From Bradyrhizobium semiaridum (lineage in GTDB: Bacteria; Pseudomonadota; Alphaproteobacteria; Rhizobiales; Xanthobacteraceae): a DNA stretch of 64,000 bases. The position numbers and the translations under genes are program-made. The stretch is from the NCBI RefSeq assembly GCF_020329505.1, contig NZ_JAGKJJ010000001.1, forward strand, positions 434,001 to 498,000, written 5' to 3'. The notes under the pieces were generated by a model that made no database searches, was not told the origin of the DNA, and was given only the letters and a program-made list of their open reading frames with translations. How positions within the stretch are numbered: the stretch's first letter is position 1; every line of letters starts with the position of its first letter. Positions 17,625 through 27,055 of this stretch are shown in pieces.

Positions 17625-18632
17625 ATGACCAGCAAGAGATTTTCCCGTCGTACGGTATTGTCGGGCGCGACCGCATTGTCGGCCGCTTCGATCCTGCCGC
17701 GCGCCAGCCTCGGCGCCGGCGACTGGCGGCCGACCGAGACGGTGCGGATCATCGTGCCGGCGGCGGCCGGCGGCTCGACCGACGTGATGGGCCGGCTGCT
17801 GGCGGCGCATCTGCAGCCGCTCTGGGGCCAGTCGGTAATCGTGGAGAACCGCTCGGGTGCAGGCGGCACCATCGGCACCTCGGAAGTCGCGCGCGCCAAA
17901 GGCGACGGCCACACCATCCTGATCGGCAATCCCGGACCGAATGCGATCGCCTACAGCATCTTCAAGAACCTGACCTACAAGGCCGACCAGCTCCAGCCGG
18001 TCTCCAACATGATCCGGATCCCGAACATCGTCTCGGCGCATCCCTCGACCGGCATCAAATCGATTCCCGGGCTGATCGACTACCTGAAAAAGAACCCCGA
18101 CAAGCTGACCTACGGCTCGTCCGGCACCGGACAGAGCCCTCACCTCACCGGCGCCTGGTTCCTGCAGCTCACCGGGCTGAAGATGACGCATGTGCCGTTC
18201 CGCGGCGCCGGCCCGGCGCTGCAGGCGGCCCTTGCCGGCGACATTCAGGTCCTGTTCGACAATCTCTATCCGTCGCTGCCGCAGGTGCAGGACGGCAAAC
18301 TCAACGGCCTCTGCGTCACCACGCCGGAGCGGAGCGATTCCGCGCCCAACCTGCCGACCATGCGCGAGGGCGCGCCGGAGCTCGCCAAGTTCGACGTCTC
18401 GTCCTGGTTCGGCGTATTCCTGCCGAAGAGCGTGCCCGCGCACGTGCTCGATGAGCTCAACCGGCAGGTCAAGGCGATGCTGGAGCGCGACGACGTCAAG
18501 AAGAACATCGCCGGCATGGGCGCCCGCGCCGACTACGGCTCGCCGCAGCAGTTCTCCGACTTCGTCGACGCGGAGACCAGGAAGTTCGCCGCCATCATCG
18601 AGAAGGAAGGCCTGCAGATGGAGGTGAAGTGA
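17625..18632 (+). CDS. Bug-family (TctC-like) periplasmic substrate-binding protein, orphan
   Basis: The protein has 335 residues. The N-terminus SKRFSRRTVLSGATALSAAS is a twin-arginine (Tat) signal rather than a plain Sec signal. The Bug signature follows: RIIVPAAAGGSTDVMGRLLA, VVENRSGAGGTIGTSEVARA-type text and the YGSSGTGQSPHLTGAWF and VPFRGAGPALQAALAGDIQ regions. These proteins bind carboxylates and similar metabolites for TTT transporters or for sensing. No membrane components are adjacent, unlike the complete tct operon at 33.8-36.7 kb, so it is an orphan binding protein. Confidence 0.9.
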   Translation: MTSKRFSRRTVLSGATALSAASILPRASLGAGDWRPTETVRIIVPAAAGGSTDVMGRLLAAHLQPLWGQSVIVENRSGAGGTIGTSEVARAKGDGHTILIGNPGPNAIAYSIFKNLTYKADQLQPVSNMIRIPNIVSAHPSTGIKSIPGLIDYLKKNPDKLTYGSSGTGQSPHLTGAWFLQLTGLKMTHVPFRGAGPALQAALAGDIQVLFDNLYPSLPQVQDGKLNGLCVTTPERSDSAPNLPTMREGAPELAKFDVSSWFGVFLPKSVPAHVLDELNRQVKAMLERDDVKKNIAGMGARADYGSPQQFSDFVDAETRKFAAIIEKEGLQMEVK

Positions 18633-18741
18633 CCGGATGCACGGGCGACGCCGGCCCCTCGCACCAGTTGATTGGACAGACGGTGAGGCCCATCACCGTC
18701 TCGCCGCCGCATTGGTAGCACTTCGTCATCTCGAACTTCAT
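18595..18741 (-). CDS. Cysteine-rich 48-residue microprotein (possible zinc ribbon)
   Basis: ATG at 18741 opens a frame starting MKFEMTKCYQCGGETVMGLT and continuing VCPINWCEGPA, giving four cysteines as CxxC then CxxxxC, which looks like a small zinc-binding knuckle. The rest is a P/S-rich tail ending at TGA 18595. AAAGG lies about 11 bases upstream of the start. The last part overlaps the end of the Bug gene tail to tail by 38 bases. I do not recognise the family. The regular cysteine spacing argues against chance; the overlap with another gene and the small size argue for caution. Confidence 0.45.
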   Translation of the reverse strand: MKFEMTKCYQCGGETVMGLTVCPINWCEGPASPVHPVTSPPSAGLPSR

Positions 18742-18787
18742 GGCGCGGCTGACCTTTCAGGGCGTCGCATGCCCGATCCGACAGCAA

Positions 18788-18813
18788 AAACCCGCGGCTT
18801 GCACCGCGGGTTT
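18788..18813. terminator. Bidirectional terminator hairpin
   Basis: AAACCCGCGG (18788-18797) and CCGCGGGTTT (18804-18813) form a perfect 10-pair stem with A-rich and T-rich flanks. It lies between the convergent Bug and heme peroxidase genes and could stop transcription from both sides. Confidence 0.8.
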
Positions 18814-18855
18814 GTCGTGGATCGACCGTGCCGGGTTTCAGCAAATCGCCGCTAG

Positions 18856-20403
18856 CTAGCCCGTGGTGACGCCGTCGATCGGGCTGATATCTCCGACGAA
18901 GCGCAAAAGGTCGCTCATCAGGAAGGAGCCTGGCGTCTTCGCCGGGAGCGTCGGTTTCCAGTTCGGATCGCTCAGATAGGACTGGCTGTCGCCGGCGACG
19001 AGGCCGATGAACACCTCGGCGACGATCCGCGCGCCGACCGGGCCGAGCCGCTGGCCGCCCTTCTTCACCGCCGCTTCCTTCAGGATGTAGTACCAGAGCG
19101 GAGTCTTCTTATCGAAGCCCTGGGCGGCCGCGACCGCGCCGTCGCTCCCGGTTGCGATCTCGGCCGGGGTGAGCGGCGGGATCCCCATCACCTTCGCGAC
19201 ATCCTGGCCCGACGGCAATCCGAGATTGACGCCGCGCTGCAGATTGCGGAACGGCAGGCTACCGCCGCCGCCCGGCAGATCGTGCAGTTGCGGGATCAGG
19301 AACGGATCGATCTTGCGCGAATGGTTGAACAGGAAGTTCGGCGTCGCCGCGACCGGCGGATCGAACTCGTAGAAGCGGCTCCAGTCGATGATCCAGTCGG
19401 TCGGCAGCGTGGCGACATTCGGCGGTACTCCCGGCGAATTCGGCAGCGCCGCGGCATCCTGGCCGAGGATGATTCCCGACAGCCCGGAGAACGCGAACTC
19501 CAGCTTCAGCGTCGCCGCCGTGAGGCCGCCGGGCGTGAAGACGCGGTTGTGGCTGTAGGCCTCGCGAACCATGCTGTGGCCGAGCCGGTAGGCCGCCGCC
19601 GAGAACTCGACCGGCATGTAGGGCACCTTCTCGAAGCGATAGAACTTGCGCCCCTCGTCCAGGATCTTCGCGACGATGCCGGGCTCGGTGAGCCGCTCGA
19701 CGAAGTCGTGCAGCACCATCCACTGATAGTGCCAGGTGACCTGCTTGCGCGCCTCGGTGAAAAGTCTGTCCGGTGCCGGCGGATTGGCGCCGCCGGCGAG
19801 CCGGTCGACCACCTTGTTGTGGAATTTGAGGAACGCGAGGTGGGTTTGCGCCACCAGCAGGTTCTCGTCGTTGCGATGATCGCCGATCAGCGCACGCCCC
19901 TGCGCGTTGCGTTGCAGGTCGTTGGGCGGGTCGCCGGCCGCACGCGGCGTCGCAGCGGTCTTGCCGAGCAAGAGTTTCGGACTCGGCTGCGTGACGTTGT
20001 TGGGGTCGCGCGCATAGAGCTGCGGGCTGCCGTCAGGCCCGAGCCCGTAGACGCTGTCGAGATCGAGCCGCGGGGTGCGGAAGTTCGTCGTGGCATGCGG
20101 GTCTTCCTGCTTCTCGGCGAGCGAGGTCAGGTCGAGCGTGATGTCATGGTCGACGAACTGGCCGAGATAGGTGAAGCCCGACGGGATATTGGGATTGTCC
20201 CCGGCGGCATTGTTGGGCTGGGCGTCGCGCATCGCGTCGGCCAGCGCATGCAGTGATGCTTCGGACGGCGCAAAGGCCGGAAGATCGAACATCCGGCCGA
20301 ACATGCCGGGGTCGGCGTTGTCCTTGAACGGCCGCAATCCGGCCTTGGTCGGCTGACGCCCTGCTCTGCCATGCTTTGGGTTGATATTCGCAATCTGTGT
20401 CAT
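18856..20403 (-). CDS. Animal-type heme peroxidase family protein
   Basis: The protein has 515 residues. ATG at 20403 with GGAGG six bases upstream gives MTQIANINPKHGRAG. The distal-histidine motif GQFVDHD puts the histidine at residue 86, next to the aspartate that can link heme. FLKFHNKVVDRL matches the region of the catalytic arginine loop. The proximal histidine is H276 in AYRLGHSMVREAY. It belongs to the peroxidase-cyclooxygenase superfamily, also found in bacteria as stand-alone proteins. No signal peptide is visible. The substrate is unknown; halide oxidation or oxylipin-type chemistry are possibilities from relatives. It stands alone between two terminators. Confidence 0.85.
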   Translation of the reverse strand: MTQIANINPKHGRAGRQPTKAGLRPFKDNADPGMFGRMFDLPAFAPSEASLHALADAMRDAQPNNAAGDNPNIPSGFTYLGQFVDHDITLDLTSLAEKQEDPHATTNFRTPRLDLDSVYGLGPDGSPQLYARDPNNVTQPSPKLLLGKTAATPRAAGDPPNDLQRNAQGRALIGDHRNDENLLVAQTHLAFLKFHNKVVDRLAGGANPPAPDRLFTEARKQVTWHYQWMVLHDFVERLTEPGIVAKILDEGRKFYRFEKVPYMPVEFSAAAYRLGHSMVREAYSHNRVFTPGGLTAATLKLEFAFSGLSGIILGQDAAALPNSPGVPPNVATLPTDWIIDWSRFYEFDPPVAATPNFLFNHSRKIDPFLIPQLHDLPGGGGSLPFRNLQRGVNLGLPSGQDVAKVMGIPPLTPAEIATGSDGAVAAAQGFDKKTPLWYYILKEAAVKKGGQRLGPVGARIVAEVFIGLVAGDSQSYLSDPNWKPTLPAKTPGSFLMSDLLRFVGDISPIDGVTTG

Positions 20404-20542
20404 GCACGCCTCCGTGAGGGCAAAATGAATGATCGCGCTGATCGGCCACGGAGTTACGTTATATTTATCCTGCAATCTGTAATTGACCCCACAGTCGGCT
20501 GCGACATAACGACAGCCGCGACGACGTGAGCCAAAGCAAAAA

Positions 20543-20565
20543 GCCCCGCGGCGATGCCGCGGGGC
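20543..20565 (-). terminator. Rho-independent terminator of hppA
   Basis: GCCCCGCGGC (20543-20552) and GCCGCGGGGC (20556-20565) form a 10-pair stem with a GAT loop. On the minus strand it is followed by TTTTTGC. It lies 43 bases after the hppA stop. Confidence 0.88.
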
Positions 20566-20608
20566 CTGTGTTTGCCTTGTCAGCGCGCGATGCGTGACCG
20601 CATCACGT

Positions 20609-22729
20609 TCAGTGCGCGAGGATCGCGAGCAGCAAGAGCGCCACGATGTTGGTGATCTTGATCATCGGGTTCACCGCGGGGCCCGCCGTGTCCTTGTAGG
20701 GATCGCCGACGGTGTCGCCGGTCACTGCTGACTTGTGAGCGTCGGAGCCCTTGCCGCCGTAGTGACCATCCTCGATATACTTCTTGGCGTTGTCCCAGGC
20801 GCCGCCGCCCGAGGTCATCGAGATCGCGACGAACAGGCCGGTGACGATCACGCCGAGCAGCATGGCGCCGACCGCGGAGAACGCCGCCGACTTGCCGGCC
20901 GCGCCGCCGCCCGCGATCGCGTAGATCACGAAGTAGACCACGATCGGCGACAGCACCGGCAGCAGCGACGGGATGATCATCTCCTTGATCGCCGCCCGGG
21001 TCAGAAGGTCGACCGCCTTGCCGTAATCCGGCTTGTCGGTGCCCTGCATGATGCCGGGCTTCTCGCGGAACTGGCGGCGCACCTCCTCGACGATCGCGCC
21101 GGCGGCACGGCCGACGGCCGTCATGCCCATCGCGCCGAACAGGTACGGCAGCAAGCCGCCGAACAGGAGGCCGACCACGACGTAGGGGTTGTTCAGGGAG
21201 AAGTCCGGATTGACGCCCTTGAAATAGGCATGGGCGTTGGAGTCGCTGATGAAGAATTTGAGATCCTGGTTATAGGCCGCAAACAGCACCAGCGCGCCGA
21301 GACCGGCGGAGCCGATCGCGTAGCCCTTGGTCACCGCCTTGGTGGTGTTGCCGACCGCATCGAGCGCGTCGGTCGACTTGCGCACCTCCTTCGGCAGCCC
21401 CGCCATCTCGGCGATGCCGCCGGCGTTGTCGGTGACCGGGCCGAAGGCGTCGAGCGCGACGATCATGCCGGCGAGCGCCAGCATGGTGGCGGTCGCGATC
21501 GCGATGCCGAACAGGCCGGCCAGGCTGTAGGTGACGAGGATGCCGGCGATGATGACGATCGCGGGCAGCGCGGTCGCTTCCATCGAGACCGCGAGGCCCT
21601 GGATCACGTTGGTGCCGTGGCCGGTGACCGAGGCCGAAGCGATCGACTTCACCGGGCGATAGTCGGTGCCGGTGTAGTACTCGGTGATCCAGATGATCAG
21701 GCCGGTGACGACGAGGCCGACCACGCCGCACCAGAACAGCGCCATGCCGGTGTAGTCGACACCCTCGAGCTTGCCGAAGCCGACCAGCCACTGGATCGCG
21801 AGCGCGACGCCGAACAGCGACAGCACGCCGGTGGCGATCAGGCCCTTGTACAGCGCGCCCATGATCGACTGGCTGGCGCCGAGCTTGACGAAGAAGGTGC
21901 CGACGATCGAGGTGATGATGCAGATGCCGCCGATCGCCAGCGGCAGCGTCATCATGTTCTCCAGGATCGCCGTCTTGGCGAAGAAGATCGCGGCGAGCAC
22001 CATGGTGGCGACCGCGGTCACCGCATAGGTCTCGAACAGGTCGGCGGCCATGCCGGCGCAGTCGCCGACATTATCGCCGACGTTGTCGGCGATGGTGGCC
22101 GGGTTGCGCGGATCGTCCTCGGGAATGCCGGCCTCGACCTTGCCGACGAGATCGCCGCCGACGTCGGCGCCCTTGGTGAAGATGCCGCCGCCGAGACGGG
22201 CGAAGATCGAGATCAGCGAGGCACCGAAGCCGAGCGCCACCATGGCGTCGATCACAGTGCGGCTGCTCGCCGCCAGACCCATGAACTTGACCAACACCAT
22301 GAAGTAGATGGTGACGCCGAGCAACGCGAGGCCGGCCACCAGGAGGCCGGTGATCGCGCCCGCCTTGAAGGCGAGTTCGAGTCCGCCGGCGAGCGAGGTG
22401 GTCGCCGCCTGCGCGGTGCGGACGTTGGCGCGCACCGAGACGTTCATGCCGATGAAGCCGGCGGCGCCGGACAGCACGGCGCCGATCAGGAACCCGATGG
22501 CGACCAGCACGCCCAGGAAGTAGGCGAGCAGCAGGAAGATCACGATACCGACCATGCCGATCGTGGTGTATTGCCGGCGCAGATAGGCCTGCGCGCCCTC
22601 GCGCACGGCGCCTGCGATCTCCTGCATGCGCGGTGTGCCCGCATCCGCGTTCAAGACCGACTGCGTCGCCCAGATCGCGTAGACGATGGAAAGCGCCCCG
22701 CAGAGCACAATCACCCATAAAGCTGTCAT
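20609..22729 (-). CDS. hppA: K+-insensitive proton-pumping membrane pyrophosphatase
   Basis: The protein has 706 residues with about 15-16 membrane helices. The pyrophosphate-binding motif [20 protein letters not shown] and [18 protein letters not shown] are intact, as is the C-terminal [14 protein letters not shown] block. In [16 protein letters not shown] a lysine occupies the position that is alanine in K+-dependent enzymes, so this is the K+-independent H+-pumping class. It couples PPi hydrolysis to proton export at the inner membrane, useful under low energy or acid conditions. It ends in its own terminator and is likely a single transcript. Confidence 0.96.
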   Translation of the reverse strand: MTALWVIVLCGALSIVYAIWATQSVLNADAGTPRMQEIAGAVREGAQAYLRRQYTTIGMVGIVIFLLLAYFLGVLVAIGFLIGAVLSGAAGFIGMNVSVRANVRTAQAATTSLAGGLELAFKAGAITGLLVAGLALLGVTIYFMVLVKFMGLAASSRTVIDAMVALGFGASLISIFARLGGGIFTKGADVGGDLVGKVEAGIPEDDPRNPATIADNVGDNVGDCAGMAADLFETYAVTAVATMVLAAIFFAKTAILENMMTLPLAIGGICIITSIVGTFFVKLGASQSIMGALYKGLIATGVLSLFGVALAIQWLVGFGKLEGVDYTGMALFWCGVVGLVVTGLIIWITEYYTGTDYRPVKSIASASVTGHGTNVIQGLAVSMEATALPAIVIIAGILVTYSLAGLFGIAIATATMLALAGMIVALDAFGPVTDNAGGIAEMAGLPKEVRKSTDALDAVGNTTKAVTKGYAIGSAGLGALVLFAAYNQDLKFFISDSNAHAYFKGVNPDFSLNNPYVVVGLLFGGLLPYLFGAMGMTAVGRAAGAIVEEVRRQFREKPGIMQGTDKPDYGKAVDLLTRAAIKEMIIPSLLPVLSPIVVYFVIYAIAGGGAAGKSAAFSAVGAMLLGVIVTGLFVAISMTSGGGAWDNAKKYIEDGHYGGKGSDAHKSAVTGDTVGDPYKDTAGPAVNPMIKITNIVALLLLAILAH

Positions 22730-22953
22730 TGAATGTTGCCTCAGATCCTTGATGTAACCCCCGCGCCCTTTTTTGTGCCGCTCAGGGCGGCAGGCGCTTG
22801 TTTCTTGAGGACCGATCCCTCCCCAAAAAGGGATCGCCTCAAATCGGGCGCGACCTTGCCAAAATCGTTACCGCGGCGCAACGCCACCCAAGGCTGAAAA
22901 CGCCGATTTCGGCAGGTATTTAGATCGAAAGCCGGTCCACGCCGGAATGAAGT

Positions 22954-23955
22954 CTAGAAATGGCTGTAGGACAGCCGCTTCAGTGCCAGTTCCCCGCCCT
23001 GCCCGTCGAGGAAACGGGGAAGAGCGCCGCCCGTGACAATCTGGCCGATCGCGGTGACGACGACGCCTGCGCCCTGCGCGGCCTCTGCGAACGCGTCGGC
23101 GCGCGCCGCTGGCACCGTGCAGAGGATTTCGTAGTCGTCTCCGCCCGCGACCAGCGCCTCGATGCCGACGGTGCCGCGCGCCAGCAGCGTGGCGGCGGCA
23201 GGGGAATGCGGGATGCGCGGCAGCGCGATCTCGGCCGAGACGCCGGAAGCCGCGCAGAGTTTTGCGAGGTCGCCCGCCAATCCGTCCGAGACGTCCATGG
23301 CCGCGCTGGCATGCTCGCGCACCACCAGCGCCAGCGCGTTGCGCGGCTGCGGCACGCGGTAGCGGGATGCGAGCCAGTCTCGCGCGGCGGCATCGCCGGC
23401 CAGCGCCGCCGCGGCCGCGCCACCCCGGAGCACGTCGAGGCCGAGCGCGGCATCGCCGATGGTGCCGGTCACGAACACGCGGTCGCCGACGGCAGCGCCT
23501 GAGCGATGCACCATCCGCCCCCGCGGCAGCCGGCCGAAAGCGGTGATCGAGATCATCAGCGGGCCCGGGGTCGACACCGTGTCACCGCCGAGCAGCGGGC
23601 AACCGTAATTGGCGGCATCCTCGCCGAGCGCCTGCGCAAACGGCACAAGCCATTGCTCGCCGGCGCCGCGCAGCGCGAGGGTCAGCACGAAGCCGGCCGG
23701 CACCGCGCCCTTGGCCGCGATGTCGGACAGGTTCACCCGCAGCGCCTTGCGCGCCAGCGTGTCCGGCGGATCGCCGGCCAGGAAATGTACGCCCTCGACG
23801 ATCGCATCGGTGGTGACCACGATCTCCTCGCCGCCCGCTTGCAGCGCGGCCGCATCGTCATCGAGACCGAACGCGCCAGCATCGGTCGCCAGCGGCTTGA
23901 AGAAGCGCGCGATCAGGGAGTCTTCGCCGGAGGCTATGTGTTGACGATCAGCCAT
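22954..23955 (-). CDS. thiL: Thiamine-monophosphate kinase
   Basis: The protein has 333 residues from ATG at 23955 (MADRQHIASGEDSLIARFFK); a start nine codons earlier is possible. Family motifs are GLDDDAAAL, VTTDAIVEGVHF, RKALRVNLSDIAAKGA, GGDTVSTPGPL, SDGLAGDLAKL and GGDDYEIL. ThiL phosphorylates thiamine monophosphate to the active pyrophosphate cofactor. It follows nusB on the same strand, separated by a repeat, an arrangement (nusB-thiL) common to many proteobacteria. Confidence 0.95.
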   Translation of the reverse strand: MADRQHIASGEDSLIARFFKPLATDAGAFGLDDDAAALQAGGEEIVVTTDAIVEGVHFLAGDPPDTLARKALRVNLSDIAAKGAVPAGFVLTLALRGAGEQWLVPFAQALGEDAANYGCPLLGGDTVSTPGPLMISITAFGRLPRGRMVHRSGAAVGDRVFVTGTIGDAALGLDVLRGGAAAAALAGDAAARDWLASRYRVPQPRNALALVVREHASAAMDVSDGLAGDLAKLCAASGVSAEIALPRIPHSPAAATLLARGTVGIEALVAGGDDYEILCTVPAARADAFAEAAQGAGVVVTAIGQIVTGGALPRFLDGQGGELALKRLSYSHF

Positions 23956-23977
23956 GATGCTCGCAGCACCCTCAGTT

Positions 23978-24078
23978 GTCATCGCCCGGCTTGACCGGGC
24001 GATCCAGTACGCCGGGTCGCCTGTAATCTATCATGACCGCCGCAGCGTGCTGGATCACCCGCCTTCGCGGGTGATGGC
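23978..24078. repeat. Intergenic repeat, family E
   Basis: The left end reads GTCATCGCCCGGCTTGACCG with GGGCGATCCAGTA. The right end reads CTGGATCACCCGCCTTCGCG with GGTGATGGC. Both ends contain a small perfect hairpin (CGCCCGG...CCGGGCG and CACCCGC...GCGGGTG), and the whole element is an imperfect inverted repeat. It fills the nusB-thiL gap. Confidence 0.75.
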
Positions 24079-24092
24079 AGCGAAATGCGCGG

Positions 24093-24587
24093 TTAACCCC
24101 GTACGAACTCGTCGCCGCGGAACTGGCGCGCGATCTGGTCGAGCACGGCGTTGACCATGCCGGTCTCGTCCTTCTCGACGAAGGCGTGCGCGACGTCGAC
24201 ATATTCCGACACCACGACGCGGCCGGGCACGTCCTTGCGATGCTCGAGCTCGTAGGAGCCGGCCCGCAGCACGGCGCGCAGGATGGCGTCGATCCGCTTC
24301 AGCGGCCAGCCCTTCGACAGCGCATCGTCGATCAGCGGATCGAGCCTCGCCTGGTCGCGCACCACGCCGGAGACGACGTCGCGAAAGAACGCGGCCTCGG
24401 CGGGAAGATATTTCTCGCCCTCGACCTCGTTGCCGAGCCAGTGGCTTTCGAACTCGGCGAAGATGTCGTTGATCCCGGCGCCGCCGATGTCCATCTGGTA
24501 GAGCGCCTGCACCGCCGCGAGCCGCGCGGCGCCGCGCCGGTTGGCCTTGCGTTCGGGAGGTTTGCCGGGCTTGTTGCTGTCTGCCAT
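24093..24587 (-). CDS. nusB: Transcription antitermination factor NusB
   Basis: The protein has 164 residues. The all-helical NusB domain is recognisable by ANRRGAARLAAVQALYQMDI, the central LIDDALSKGWPLKRIDAILR, LRAGSYELEHRKDVPGRVVV and EYVDVAHAFVEKDETGMVNAVLD-type end. NusB binds boxA RNA with NusE (S10) for rRNA antitermination. It starts two bases after ribH ends, so ribH and nusB form one transcript. Confidence 0.96.
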   Translation of the reverse strand: MADSNKPGKPPERKANRRGAARLAAVQALYQMDIGGAGINDIFAEFESHWLGNEVEGEKYLPAEAAFFRDVVSGVVRDQARLDPLIDDALSKGWPLKRIDAILRAVLRAGSYELEHRKDVPGRVVVSEYVDVAHAFVEKDETGMVNAVLDQIARQFRGDEFVRG

Positions 24588-24589
24588 GG

Positions 24590-25081
24590 TCAGGCCTTTG
24601 CCAGACGGCGTTTGATGCGCAGCATCGCGAGCGCCGCCCGCGCCGCATCGCCGCCCTTGTTCAGTTCGCTCACGCGCGCCCGTGCCCAGGCCTGCGCTTC
24701 GGTGTTGACGGTGAGGATGCCGTTGCCGAGCGGGAATTTGCGCGCGACGGCCAGCTCCATCAGGCCGCGCGAGGATTCCTGCGAGACGATCTCGAAATGG
24801 ATGGTGTCGCCGCGCACCACGCAGCCGAGCGCAATCGCCGCATCATAGGGCCTGCCGTTGGCCTCCGCCGCATCGATCGCGATCGCGATCGCGGCCGGGA
24901 TTTCCAGCGCGCCCGGCACGGTGAGGATGTCGTGGCTGACGCCGGCAGCCTTCAGCTCGGCCAGCGCGCCCTCCAGCAGCGCGTCCTGGATATCATCATA
25001 GAACCGCGCCTCGACGATCAGCGCGCGCGCGCCTGATATGTCGGTCTGGTCCTTCAGGGGTGCGCGCCGCGCGTCAGCCAT
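24590..25081 (-). CDS. ribH: 6,7-dimethyl-8-ribityllumazine synthase
   Basis: The protein has 163 residues. The substrate-binding parts [11 protein letters not shown] and [20 protein letters not shown] are intact, the latter with the catalytic histidine. [15 protein letters not shown]-type text completes the fold. It condenses the pyrimidine from RibA/D with dihydroxybutanone phosphate to give lumazine, the substrate of RibE. Many rhizobia carry two lumazine synthases; this is the copy in the rib-nusB cluster. A repeat lies between it and ribE. Confidence 0.96.
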   Translation of the reverse strand: MADARRAPLKDQTDISGARALIVEARFYDDIQDALLEGALAELKAAGVSHDILTVPGALEIPAAIAIAIDAAEANGRPYDAAIALGCVVRGDTIHFEIVSQESSRGLMELAVARKFPLGNGILTVNTEAQAWARARVSELNKGGDAARAALAMLRIKRRLAKA

Positions 25082-25159
25082 TATTCGATCCGTTTCGTTC
25101 TGGTACCGGACGCTATGTAGTCGCCGGCGGTAATCAAGCCAAGCAGGGAATGCTGCCTG

Positions 25160-25266
25160 GTGCGGTTATTCCGGGGCGATGCGCCAACATCGAACCCGGA
25201 ATCTCGAGATTTTCGGACGCCATCACGTATCTCAGCGTTCACGCTTTCGCGTGCTTCGGAATGACG
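25160..25266. repeat. Intergenic repeat, family B (second copy)
   Basis: The element begins GCGGTTATTCCGGGGCGATG and GAACCCGGAATCTCGAGATT and ends GTGCTTCGGAATGACGG. It shares the CCGGGG, CCCGGAATC and GGAATGACG blocks with the copy at 3117-3244 but differs in the middle. It occupies the ribE-ribH gap. Confidence 0.65.
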
Positions 25267-25298
25267 GCCTTGCGACGCCTGCGTGACGCCCTATGCCG

Positions 25299-25907
25299 TC
25301 ACTTCATCTCCGCCAGCCGCGCCGCATAGCGGGCCATCAGATCGACCTCGATATTGACCTCGCTTCCCGCCTTCCAGCCGCTCAGCGTCGTCACGGCAAG
25401 CGTATGCGGGATGATCAGCACCGAGAACGTGACGTCGTCGACCGTGTTCACGGTCAGCGACACGCCATCCAGCGTCACCGATCCCTTGGCCGCGATGAAC
25501 CGCGCCAGCTCCCGCGTGGTTTTCAGCTCGAAGCGCGCCATGTCAGGCAGATCGTCGCGCCTTGTGATGGTGGCGATGCCGTCAGCGTGGCCGGCCACGA
25601 TATGGCCGCCGAGCTCGTCGCCGATCTTGAGCGCGCGCTCGAGGTTGAGCCTGCCGCCCTCGCGCCAATGCTTGGCCGTGGTCATGCCGAGCGTCTCGGC
25701 GGCGGCATCGACATCGAACCAGGTCTTGCCGCCTGACGTGCCTGAGGCCACCACCGTGAGGCAGACGCCGTTGCAGGCGATCGAGGCGCCGTCGGCGATC
25801 GTGGCCTGGTCGTAGTCGCAGGCGATCCGCATCCGGTGCAACTGCCCCTGCGCGACCTGCTTCAGGCTGGTGATCTCACCGACATCGGTGACAATTCCGG
25901 TAAACAT
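25299..25907 (-). CDS. ribE: Riboflavin synthase (alpha subunit)
   Basis: The protein has 202 residues and starts [12 protein letters not shown], as nearly all riboflavin synthases do. It has the two internally repeated lumazine-binding domains (ADGASIACNGVCLTV in the first; AKGSVTLDGVSLTVNTV in the second). It dismutates two lumazines to riboflavin. The ATG shares its last-first base with the ribD stop (TGATG), so they are translationally coupled. No FMN riboswitch is visible near it. Confidence 0.96.
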   Translation of the reverse strand: MFTGIVTDVGEITSLKQVAQGQLHRMRIACDYDQATIADGASIACNGVCLTVVASGTSGGKTWFDVDAAAETLGMTTAKHWREGGRLNLERALKIGDELGGHIVAGHADGIATITRRDDLPDMARFELKTTRELARFIAAKGSVTLDGVSLTVNTVDDVTFSVLIIPHTLAVTTLSGWKAGSEVNIEVDLMARYAARLAEMK

Positions 25908-27055
25908 CAGGCACGCTCGTAGATTTCGAAATGGTCCTTGCCGAGCATCTCGCTAGCATGAAGGCGGAAAGCCGGCGACTGCGTGATTGCGGCCAGCGGC
26001 AATGCGTCCAGCGCGGGAACACCGCCGGCGCCGATCGTCTCGGGCCCGCGCAGCAGCCAGGCTTCGTCGACGAGACCTTCGGCCACGAAGGATGCGGCGA
26101 CCCGCGCGCCACCCTCGACCATCAGCCGCGTGATCCCCTTCTCCGCCAGCGCGTGCAGCATGGCCGGCAGATCGAGCCCGGCCGGCGCGGTCGAGGCGAT
26201 GCGGATCACCTCGGCGCCGGCAGCGCCGAGCTTCATCGCGGCAGCCGCCTCGGCGATATCCGAGGTCATCACCCAGAGCGGCGTCTGCCGCGCCGAATGC
26301 ACGAGGCGGCTGTCGCCCGGCATCCGCAGCGCCCGGTCCAGCACCACGCGGACCGGCGAGCGCGGCGCCATGCCCGGCAGGCGGCAGGTCAACAGCGGAT
26401 CGTCCGCCAGCACCGTGCCGATCCCGACCAGGATCGCATCGCTCTGCGCCCGCAGCAGGTGCACGCGGGTCCGCGCGATATCGCCCGTGATCGCGACCGG
26501 CCGGTGGCCGGCGGCAGCGATCCTGTCGTCGGCGGAGACGGCCAGCTTGAGGATCACATGCGGGCGCTTGTCCCTGACGCGGCGGAAATGCCCGGCATGG
26601 TCGCGCGCGGCCTCCGCGGCGCACATCCCGATATCGACCGCGATGCCGGCGGCGCGCAGCTTGCCATGGCCCTTCCCGGCGACTTCCGGATTGGGATCCT
26701 CGATCGCCGACACGACACGGGCCAGCCCGGCCGCGACCACGGCATCGGCGCAGGGCGGCGAGCGGCCGAAATGCGAACAAGGCTCTAACGTCACATAGAG
26801 CGTGGCGCCACGCGCGGCATCACCGGCACGCCGGAGCGCCTCGACCTCGGCATGCGGGCGTCCACCTGCTTGCGTCCAGCCGCGCCCGACGATCACGCCG
26901 TCCTTGACGATGACCGCGCCGACCGCCGGATTGGGCCAGGTGCGCCCCAGCCCGCGCCGGCCAAGCGCCAGCGCCAGCTGCATGTAGCGCAGGTCGGCGG
27001 CTTTCGCGTCCTTGGACTTCTGCGCGAACTGGTCTTCCAGGATCCGGAAGATCAT
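25907..27055 (-). CDS. ribD: Bifunctional deaminase/reductase RibD
   Basis: The protein has 382 residues. The N-terminal cytidine-deaminase-like domain has the zinc site H68-A-E70 ([10 protein letters not shown]) with C93 and C102 in [15 protein letters not shown]. The C-terminal reductase domain begins near residue 160 ([14 protein letters not shown]) and has the [12 protein letters not shown] end motif. It carries out the second and third steps of riboflavin synthesis. It overlaps nrdR by four bases upstream and ribE by one base downstream. Confidence 0.96.
   Translation of the reverse strand: MIFRILEDQFAQKSKDAKAADLRYMQLALALGRRGLGRTWPNPAVGAVIVKDGVIVGRGWTQAGGRPHAEVEALRRAGDAARGATLYVTLEPCSHFGRSPPCADAVVAAGLARVVSAIEDPNPEVAGKGHGKLRAAGIAVDIGMCAAEAARDHAGHFRRVRDKRPHVILKLAVSADDRIAAAGHRPVAITGDIARTRVHLLRAQSDAILVGIGTVLADDPLLTCRLPGMAPRSPVRVVLDRALRMPGDSRLVHSARQTPLWVMTSDIAEAAAAMKLGAAGAEVIRIASTAPAGLDLPAMLHALAEKGITRLMVEGGARVAASFVAEGLVDEAWLLRGPETIGAGGVPALDALPLAAITQSPAFRLHASEMLGKDHFEIYERA

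Noticed and set aside
25082-25298. Possible FMN riboswitch before ribE
   Set aside because: The sequence is a dispersed repeat (family B) and lies downstream of ribE on its strand; no conserved RFN-element blocks are seen.
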